From Brevundimonas sp. (lineage in GTDB: Bacteria > Pseudomonadota > Alphaproteobacteria > Caulobacterales > Caulobacteraceae), in assembly GCA_016742215.1 (NCBI GenBank), contig JACVCC010000003.1, positions 248,001 through 312,000 of the forward strand: a stretch of 64,000 nucleotides of DNA, in the 5' to 3' direction. A program made the translations under genes and the position numbers. Shown here in pieces: positions 55,990-64,000 of the stretch. The notes under the pieces were generated by a model. That model saw only the letters and a list, made by a program, of their open reading frames with translations. It was not told the origin of the DNA and searched no databases. How positions within the stretch are numbered: position 1 is the stretch's first letter; each line of letters begins with the position of its first letter.

Positions 55990-57636
55990 TCAGACCCGCG
56001 TCAGCCGCAGATCCTGATAGTCGTAGCTGAAGTCCACGTCCGGGCTGACCGCCTTCAGTGTGGCCGAGACCGGCGCGCCGTTCTCGACCTTGAAGGTCAC
56101 GAATGTGTCCTCCTCCCGCCTGTCCGGGAAGCGGGTGCGGAAGGTCTCGCCGTCGTAGGCTTCCAGCGGGCCCTTCAGTGCATTCGTGCGGGTGAAGTCC
56201 AGATGCAGGCCCGTGCGACGGTTACGGCCGCGGCCGGTGGTGCGGACCGAGATGACGATGTCGCCGTACCAGGGATCCCGCCACGTTCCGGCATAGGCCT
56301 CCAGCGGCAGGGAGGGGGCTGCGCCCGCTGCCTGTTTGGCGTCGATCTCCGCTGCCGCCTCGATCGATCGGGCGTTGCCCTGGTCGCGCAGACGCACGCC
56401 ATCGGCGATCCAGTCGAAGGCCGGGCCGTTGCGGGTCGAGCCCATCAGGATGTCGGCGATGCCGCTGCGCAGGGCGCGGGTCAGCATCCCTTCCTCGGCA
56501 TTGGTGAAATAGCTGTAGCCGACATTTCGACCCGGCAGCAGGACGGTGCCCGAGATATAGCCCGGCGCCCCGCCGCCGTGGGTGATCAGTCGCTCGCCGC
56601 GATAGTCCATCACCTGCCAGCCGGTGGCGTAGGTGGCGGCGATCGAACGGCCCGGCAGGTCCGGCGTCGGCCCGGCCGAGTTGGAGACGACGATATTCGG
56701 CCGCCACATTTCGTTGGCCCGCGCCTCGGACCACAGGCGCTGGCCGTTCGGCAGCTGGCCCTTGTTCAGTTGCACCGCGATCCACCTGGCCCAGTCGACC
56801 GGATTGGTGACGAACCCGCCTGCCGCGCCCGCCGCCGACCAGTCCCAGACCTCCTGAATCGACTGGCCGATGGTCCGCAGCTCGCCCTGATAGCGCAGCG
56901 GCGGCCCGAGGCGGCCGTGCGGCAGGGCTGACTTGGCGGGATCGGCGTCCGTCATCACCGGCAGGGTCTCGGTCATGCCCAGCGGCGTCAGGATGCGCGT
57001 CTGGACAAATTGCTCCCACGGCATCCCCGAGGCGGCCGCGACCACCTCGCCGGCGGCCACGAACATCAGGTTGCAGTAGTGGTAGGTGGTGCGGAAGCTG
57101 TCCTCGATCGGCACATGGGGGATGGCGGCCATGATCTCGGCGCGGGTCCGGTCGCCGTTCGGCCAGAACAGCAGATCGCCGGCGCCGAGGCCGAAGCCGA
57201 TCCGGTGGCTGACCAGATCGCGCACGGTCACCATCTCGTTCAGCTCGGGCTTCGACAGGCTGAACCCGGGCAGATAGGTCCGCACCGGCTCGTCCCACTT
57301 CACCTTGCCCTCGTCGATCAGGATCGACAGGGCCGCGCAGGTCACCGCCTTGGTGTTCGATGCGATGGCGAACAGGGTGTGCTCGTCGATCGCAGCGCCG
57401 CCCAGCGCCCGCACGCCGTAGCCGCGCGTCAGGATCGGCTGGCCGTCCTTGACTACCGCCATCGACACCGCCGGCTGACCGAAGGCCTCCGCCGCGCGGC
57501 GCACGAAGGCGTCGATCTGCGCGGCCACATCCGCGCTGTCGTTCGTCGCCTGTGCATGACCGATCGAGGGCAGGGCGGTCGCAGCCCCGATAGCGGAGGA
57601 AGCGAGGGCGGCGCGGCGGGTCAGGCGAAACGTCAT
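55990..57636 (-). CDS. Exported serine hydrolase, class C beta-lactamase-like (DUF3471-type C-terminus)
   Basis: 548 aa from the ATG at 57636 (CAGGAG upstream). A Tat-like signal peptide (LTRRAALASSAIG, ending GHAQ) leads into a beta-lactamase/transpeptidase-like domain (about 35-400) with SxxK as SNTK in FAIASNTKAV, YxN as YCN in TYHYCNLMF and an HGG near residue 345 (LITHGGGAPG). The C-terminal 130 residues (YAGTWRDPWYGDIVISVR) form a DUF3471-like domain. Likely a peptidase or esterase in the periplasm; resistance function is not implied. Confidence 0.9.
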   Translation of the reverse strand: MTFRLTRRAALASSAIGAATALPSIGHAQATNDSADVAAQIDAFVRRAAEAFGQPAVSMAVVKDGQPILTRGYGVRALGGAAIDEHTLFAIASNTKAVTCAALSILIDEGKVKWDEPVRTYLPGFSLSKPELNEMVTVRDLVSHRIGFGLGAGDLLFWPNGDRTRAEIMAAIPHVPIEDSFRTTYHYCNLMFVAAGEVVAAASGMPWEQFVQTRILTPLGMTETLPVMTDADPAKSALPHGRLGPPLRYQGELRTIGQSIQEVWDWSAAGAAGGFVTNPVDWARWIAVQLNKGQLPNGQRLWSEARANEMWRPNIVVSNSAGPTPDLPGRSIAATYATGWQVMDYRGERLITHGGGAPGYISGTVLLPGRNVGYSYFTNAEEGMLTRALRSGIADILMGSTRNGPAFDWIADGVRLRDQGNARSIEAAAEIDAKQAAGAAPSLPLEAYAGTWRDPWYGDIVISVRTTGRGRNRRTGLHLDFTRTNALKGPLEAYDGETFRTRFPDRREEDTFVTFKVENGAPVSATLKAVSPDVDFSYDYQDLRLTRV

Positions 57637-57802
57637 GAAATCAGGCTCCTGCACGATGCGGCGACGCTAGCTCCCCGCGGCCGCTCCCGCAAAGCGATTT
57701 CGCCCCGTGCAGACGCTGCGTTCAAAAAGTGGCGTGCGGTGAAAAAAGCGTAATGAAATAAACTGGATGTAACTCAGCTTGTCATGTTGCGGCTGGTATT
57801 GA

Positions 57803-57810
57803 GAGCGCTC
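57803..57810. promoter_or_regulatory. LacI-like operator half-sites upstream of a TonB receptor gene
   Basis: GAGCGCTC is a perfect 8-bp palindrome flanked by ATTGA and ACGG, close to the LacI-family pattern with central CG. It lies 42 bp upstream of the receptor start. No LacI-family gene is in the window, so the regulator would be elsewhere. Confidence 0.35.
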
Positions 57811-57851
57811 ACGGGGGCGATGATGATCCCCGAACTCTCAGGATCGGGGCC

Positions 57852-60128
57852 ATGTCCAACTTCAGGTTTCTTCTGCTGACCAGCGTCGCGCTGGCGCTGC
57901 CGGCCGGCGTCGCGACGGCCCAGACCCAACCCGCGCCCGCGCCGCGCCCGGCCCCGGCCCAGCAGCAGGCTCCCGCCCCCGCCCCCGCCACCTCGGAGCA
58001 GCCCGCGGGCGAACAGGAGACCGAACCGCAGGAAGAGTCCGCTATCGGCGACGTGGTCGTCACCGCCCGCGCCAATGACATCCGCACCTCGGTCGACTCG
58101 ATCAGCTACAGCGTCGCCGAGGACCTCCAGACCGCGACCGGCTCTCTGGCCGACGCCCTGCGCAACATTCCCTCGGTCGAGGTCGATCCGGACGGCAACG
58201 TCTCGCTGCGTGGCGACGCCGGCGTGACCATCCTCGTCGACGGCCGTCCCTCGGGCCTGTTCACCGGCGAGAACCGCGGCCAGGTCATTCTGCAGATCCC
58301 GGCCGACCAGTACGCCCGCATCGAGGTCATGACCAATCCGTCGGCGGCCTATCGCCCGGACGGCGGCGGCGGCGTGATCAACCTGATCTCCAAGCCGAAC
58401 CGGCCGCGCGCGCAGCCGACGCAGACCGGTTCGATCCGCGCCAACATTGGCAATGACGACCGCTGGAACGTCGGCATCAACGGCGTGATGACCCGGGACA
58501 AGCTGACCCTGACCGGCGATCTGGCCGTGCGTCACGACACCTACACCATGGAAGCGGATCGCGTCCGCACCCGTCCGGGCCCGACGCCAGGCTCCACCCT
58601 GGAGCAGCGCAACACCCAGGATGGCGGCGGCGCCAACGACAACGTGTTTGTCCGTTTCTCTGCCGACTATCGTCCGACCGACCGCCTTCAGATCTATGGC
58701 GACCTGTATCACGTCGACGTTTCGGCCGGCGGTCTGATGCTGGATGTGTTCGAGGCCGACGCCGCGGGCGGCGGCATCGCCTCGGCCTATCGCCGCAGCT
58801 CTGACGGCGGCTTCGAGGGCCAGTTCTCGGGCGCCACGGGCCGCATCGTCCGCAACATGGGCGAACAGGGACACGACTGGACCAATGAGGTTCGCTACAA
58901 CCGCGGCCGCGGCAACTACGGCCACGACACCCTGGTCAGCGGTCTGATCCCGGCCGCGCCGAACGCCTATGAGCGGGTCGACAACGCCAACAACAACGAC
59001 ACCTGGAACTTCTCCAGCGCCTATGTCCGTCCGTTCGCCAGCGGCGCCCGCCTGCGCGCCGGCTACGAGCTGGAGTTCTCGCAGCTGGAGCTTGAGAACA
59101 GCGTCTCGCGCGGCGCCGCCCCCGGCGCCCTGACGCCGGACCCGCTGGTGTCCAACGCCTTCCATGTCGATCAGACGGTTCACGCCCTGTACGGCACCTG
59201 GGAGCAGCCGTTCGGCGAGAAGCTCAGCGCCCAGTTCGGCCTGCGCCTGGAACAGGCCGAGATGGAGCTGAACCAGATCACCACCGGCACGACCAGCACG
59301 AACGACTATGCGCGGGCCTACCCGACCTTCCACATGTCGTACCAGCTGACCGACACCCAGACCCTGCGCGGCAGTTACAGCCGCCGGGTCCAGCGTCCGG
59401 CGCCGAACGATCTGAACCCGTTCCTGACCTATCAGGACCCGCTGAACTACCGCGCAGGCAACCCGAATCTGGACCCGCAAGAAACCGACTCGTTCGAATT
59501 CAGCTGGCAGCGCCGGGTGCAGCAGACCTTCTACGGTGCGACCCTCTACTATCGCGACACGCAGAACGCCTTCACGCCGGTGATCACCGACATCGGCAAC
59601 GGCGTCCTGTTGACCCGACCCGAGAACCTCGGCGCCCGCACCGCCACCGGCGTCGAGCTGGTCGCCAACGGCCGCCTGCACTCGACCCTGCGCTACAACG
59701 CCAGCGTCAACCTGTTCCGTCAGGAGATCGACGCCTCCAACATCCCGGGCGGCGTCTCCAGCGAGGGAGAGGTGGTCGCCGGCCGCCTGAACCTGAACTG
59801 GCAGCCGACGGCCGACGATTTCGTCCAGCTCTCGGGTATCTGGACCGGCGAGCAACTGCTGGCCCAGGGCACGCGCGACGCGACCCAGCTGATCAACCTC
59901 GGCTATCGTCGCAAGCTGACCGACACCCTGGCCTTCCAGCTGACCGTCCGCGACCTGCTGGACGAGTCGAAGGATGTGCAGACCTATGAAACGCCCGCCT
60001 TCACTGATCGCACCGAGCGCATCTTCGGCGGCCGGGTGGCCTTCATCGGCCTGACCTGGAACTTCGGCGGCCCCTCGCGTCAGCAGGACCCGCAGTTCGA
60101 CTTCTCGGCCCCATCGGCCGGCGGCTGA
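57852..60128 (+). CDS. TonB-dependent outer-membrane receptor
   Basis: 758 aa. The signal peptide (about 1-24, ending ATAQ) is followed by a long Pro/Ala/Gln spacer, a TonB-box-like IGDVVVTARAND, a plug domain (about 65-190; LADALRNIPSVEVDPDG, VTILVDGRPSGLF, IEVMTNPSAAYRPDGGGG) and a beta barrel that ends FIGLTWNFGG. It belongs to the outer-membrane beta-barrel group with a short plug, near the CirA/FepA-like set in Caulobacter. The ligand is unknown. The AT-rich upstream region may bind a LacI-type regulator. Confidence 0.9.
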   Translation: MSNFRFLLLTSVALALPAGVATAQTQPAPAPRPAPAQQQAPAPAPATSEQPAGEQETEPQEESAIGDVVVTARANDIRTSVDSISYSVAEDLQTATGSLADALRNIPSVEVDPDGNVSLRGDAGVTILVDGRPSGLFTGENRGQVILQIPADQYARIEVMTNPSAAYRPDGGGGVINLISKPNRPRAQPTQTGSIRANIGNDDRWNVGINGVMTRDKLTLTGDLAVRHDTYTMEADRVRTRPGPTPGSTLEQRNTQDGGGANDNVFVRFSADYRPTDRLQIYGDLYHVDVSAGGLMLDVFEADAAGGGIASAYRRSSDGGFEGQFSGATGRIVRNMGEQGHDWTNEVRYNRGRGNYGHDTLVSGLIPAAPNAYERVDNANNNDTWNFSSAYVRPFASGARLRAGYELEFSQLELENSVSRGAAPGALTPDPLVSNAFHVDQTVHALYGTWEQPFGEKLSAQFGLRLEQAEMELNQITTGTTSTNDYARAYPTFHMSYQLTDTQTLRGSYSRRVQRPAPNDLNPFLTYQDPLNYRAGNPNLDPQETDSFEFSWQRRVQQTFYGATLYYRDTQNAFTPVITDIGNGVLLTRPENLGARTATGVELVANGRLHSTLRYNASVNLFRQEIDASNIPGGVSSEGEVVAGRLNLNWQPTADDFVQLSGIWTGEQLLAQGTRDATQLINLGYRRKLTDTLAFQLTVRDLLDESKDVQTYETPAFTDRTERIFGGRVAFIGLTWNFGGPSRQQDPQFDFSAPSAGG

Positions 60129-60136
60129 TCCTCTGT

Positions 60137-60169
60137 GCGCCACGCAGGGGCATCCCCCTTGCGTGGCGC
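60137..60169. other. GC-rich hairpin between the TonB receptor and clpB
   Basis: GCGCCACGCA and TGCGTGGCGC form a perfect 10-bp stem, extended by GGGG/CCCC across a 2-nt bulge, with a CAT loop. There is no T-run, so it is a weak terminator candidate, or a structured element in a clpB leader. Confidence 0.55.
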
Positions 60170-60258
60170 ATCGGCCACACCCAACTGATCCCCGACCGCA
60201 CGGCGCGTTGCTTGCATGAGGACGCGTCGGCGGAATCCGCCATCAAGGGGATGCCCAG

Positions 60259-62847
<2,589 letters not shown>

Positions 62848-62916
62848 GCCCGCGCCCGGCGGCGCCGGCTTGACTCTGCCGTGTCGCAAGGGACTGTCTC
62901 GACGGGGAGGGGGGGG

Positions 62917-62937
62917 CGATCCGCCGCTGGCGGATCG
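62917..62937 (+). other. Hairpin in the leader of the small membrane-protein gene
   Basis: CGATCCGCC and GGCGGATCG form a perfect 9-bp stem with a 3-nt loop, preceded by a long G run. It lies between clpB and the next start codon. There is no T-tract. It may be a weak terminator for clpB. Confidence 0.5.
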
Positions 62938-62968
62938 ACGCCTCTGCCTTGAGGGAGGGCCCGCGATC

Positions 62969-63379
62969 ATGACGATCCGCATTCTGCTCGTCGGTCTGGT
63001 CGTCGCCTGGGTCGCGACCCTCGCGGGCCTTGCGTGGATGATGTCGATCGCCCGGGCGGGGCCTGAGGACGTCGGGTTTCTGCTGATGTACTCGGACATC
63101 GTCCTGAAGATCTGTGCGTTCCTGGCCGTCGCCTCGACCGTGGTCGGGGTCGTCTCCGCCCGGCCGCAAGCCCGGATCGGCGTCTGCGCCGCCCTCGTCT
63201 GGGGTGTTCTGGGCGGGCTCTATGGCGCGGCTTACGCCCGGAGCGGGCTGATCAACATGAATCCGCCGATTCCCTTCGAGGTCTATGCGCCGAGCTACGC
63301 ACAGGCCCTGTTGGTGCTGCTGATCGGCCTGACCGGCGCGATCCTGACGACCCTGACCGGACTTCGCCGCCCTTCGTAG
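62969..63379 (+). CDS. Small membrane protein, four predicted helices
   Basis: 136 aa from the ATG at 62969 (GAGGGAGGG upstream). Hydrophobic segments lie at about 3-25, 42-62, 71-92 and 111-131. There is no recognised domain and no conserved charged residues inside the helices. It is 121 bp downstream of clpB and could be co-transcribed. Function unknown. Confidence 0.75.
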   Translation: MTIRILLVGLVVAWVATLAGLAWMMSIARAGPEDVGFLLMYSDIVLKICAFLAVASTVVGVVSARPQARIGVCAALVWGVLGGLYGAAYARSGLINMNPPIPFEVYAPSYAQALLVLLIGLTGAILTTLTGLRRPS

Positions 63380-63380
63380 A

Positions 63381-63476
63381 CCCCTCCACCCCCGCCTTCG
63401 GCGGCGGTCCCCCTCCCCAGCTTCGCTGGAGAGCTGAGCGGCGCGTTTCACCTCTCCACCGCAGGTGGGGAGGTGG
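63381..63476. repeat. Intergenic inverted-repeat element, copy D
   Basis: It opens CCCCTCCACC as copy A does, and contains CGCCTTCGGCG, CCAGCTTCGCTGG and the CACCTCTCCACC / GGTGGGGAGGTGG pair. About 96 bp long. It follows the membrane-protein stop. Confidence 0.7.
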
Positions 63477-63550
63477 CTTGGCGCGCTCGCGCGGCGAGAC
63501 GGGGGGCACCACACGTGCCTTCCCGGTCGCGCGGAAATTCAAACAGAGTA

Positions 63551-63567
63551 CTTTACAATGCAAAGTG
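63551..63567. promoter_or_regulatory. Inverted repeat upstream of the last gene
   Basis: ACTTTAC and GCAAAGT are complementary at six of seven positions around AAT. The surrounding 40 bp are AT-rich. It lies 39 bp upstream of the start at 63606 and is a likely operator. Confidence 0.6.
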
Positions 63568-63605
63568 TTTGTGCGATGAAGTCGGCAACAGAGGGAGGAG
63601 ACCCC

Positions 63606-64000
63606 ATGACTCACGACACCGACAACGCCCCCGCCGACATCGCCTGGATGCGCCGCCTCGCCGAGGAGGGCTCGCAGGCTCCGATGCAGGGCGGGTCCAT
63701 CCTGATGACCGCCGGTCTCAGCTATGGGGTCGCCAGCATCGTCCACTGGCTCGGCGCCACCGGCCGCATGGCCGGCTTCGAGCAGTGGGTGAACTACGTC
63801 TGGTTCGCTGCGACCGGCGTCTTCTTCGTCGGCCTGTTCGCCTCGATCGCCCGGATGAAGCGCACCGCCGGCGCCCGCACCGCCGGCAACCGGGCCAGCG
63901 GCACGGCCTGGTCCGCGCTGGGCTGGGGCATCTTCGCCCTGTTCGCCTCGCTGGCCATCATCGGCTATCGCGCCGACGGGCAGACGGCCCTGGTCCTGCT
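63606..64000 (+). CDS. Membrane protein, C-terminally truncated by the window end
   Basis: At least 131 aa. The ATG at 63606 has GGAGGAG upstream. A polar N-terminus (MTHDTDNAPADIAWMRRLAEE) written here without its end is followed by hydrophobic segments at about 29-48, 62-81 and 104-120. The frame stays open to base 64000. Proteins of this type often pair with a PadR- or ArsR-like regulator downstream, which would fit the operator at 63551, but that part lies outside the window. Confidence 0.8.
   Translation, partial: MTHDTDNAPADIAWMRRLAEEGSQAPMQGGSILMTAGLSYGVASIVHWLGATGRMAGFEQWVNYVWFAATGVFFVGLFASIARMKRTAGARTAGNRASGTAWSALGWGIFALFASLAIIGYRADGQTALVL

Noticed and set aside
57765..57786. Possible Pho box upstream of the TonB receptor (TGTAACTCAGCTTGTCAT)
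   Set aside because: Only one half resembles CTGTCAT and the spacing is wrong for an 11-bp repeat. Not strong enough to annotate.
60150..60258. Heat-shock sigma promoter for clpB
   Set aside because: CTTG is present at 60158 but lies inside the hairpin arm, and no CCCCAT-like -10 follows at the proper distance. A heat-shock promoter is expected for clpB but I cannot place it.

Overview
The window is about 64 kb of high-GC DNA from an alphaproteobacterium of the Caulobacteraceae, most likely Brevundimonas or a close relative. The evidence is a divergent phyR / nepR-ecfG-phyK general stress response (GSR) locus, a SapC-family protein, Obg (CgtA), DUF4167, DUF1178 and DUF4893 proteins, PTS-Ntr enzyme I, a Flp pilin, and gene order and codon use typical of that family. 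The genus is inferred; no rRNA or tRNA gene was seen. Most of the window is chromosomal housekeeping DNA, densely packed with ATGA/GTGA stop-start overlaps. No integrase, transposase, prophage or CRISPR array was seen.

Layout. 1-6.3 kb: rlmH (partial), rsfS and nadD, then a DUF6624 protein, obg, an OafA-type acyltransferase and a coiled-coil protein. 6.3-12 kb: alanine dehydrogenase with a divergent Lrp regulator over a perfect palindrome, an ArsR/SRPBCC pair over a second palindrome, a succinate-semialdehyde-type dehydrogenase and an MHS-type transporter. 12.1-16.7 kb: the GSR island, with an entericidin-like lipoprotein, phyK, ecfG, nepR, phyR, a small membrane protein and a candidate GsrN-type small RNA. 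16.7-23.9 kb: an oxidoreductase with a MaoC-like protein, SapC, a zinc-type TonB receptor divergent from a methyltransferase and zur, a hydrolase and a frameshifted DUF1801 gene. 23.9-31.1 kb: mmsA, an acetyltransferase, a PLP enzyme and secA. 31.3-39.7 kb: a parvulin lipoprotein, argJ, mutT and flp; then a methyltransferase, comF, grxC, a nitrilase-family hydrolase, DUF1178 and small regulators or enzymes. 39.8-50.7 kb: an ATPase, ubiG, lysC, ptsP, a RodZ-like gene, ispG, a GST, TauE and prfA. 50.8-64 kb: YihY, prmC, DUF4167, two tandem DUF4893 lipoproteins, a serine hydrolase, a TonB receptor, clpB and two membrane proteins, the last cut by the window end.

The most informative region is the GSR island. 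I find five exact GGAAC-N16/17-CGTT promoters (the EcfG consensus) within about 4.1 kb. They face nepR-ecfG-phyK, phyR, the entericidin-like gene (from inside the phyK 3' end), a single-TM protein and a gene-free stretch that ends in a strong intrinsic terminator. That last unit looks like a GsrN-type sRNA with a seven-C loop. Together these suggest that EcfG feeds back on its own regulators and drives two small protein effectors and one RNA effector.

Other points of note are a degenerate Zur-like box shared by a His-rich TonB receptor and a methyltransferase, a family of intergenic inverted repeats (one separating prfA from prmC), a perfect DnaA box just inside the RodZ-like gene, and convergent gene pairs that share a CTAG as both stop codons.
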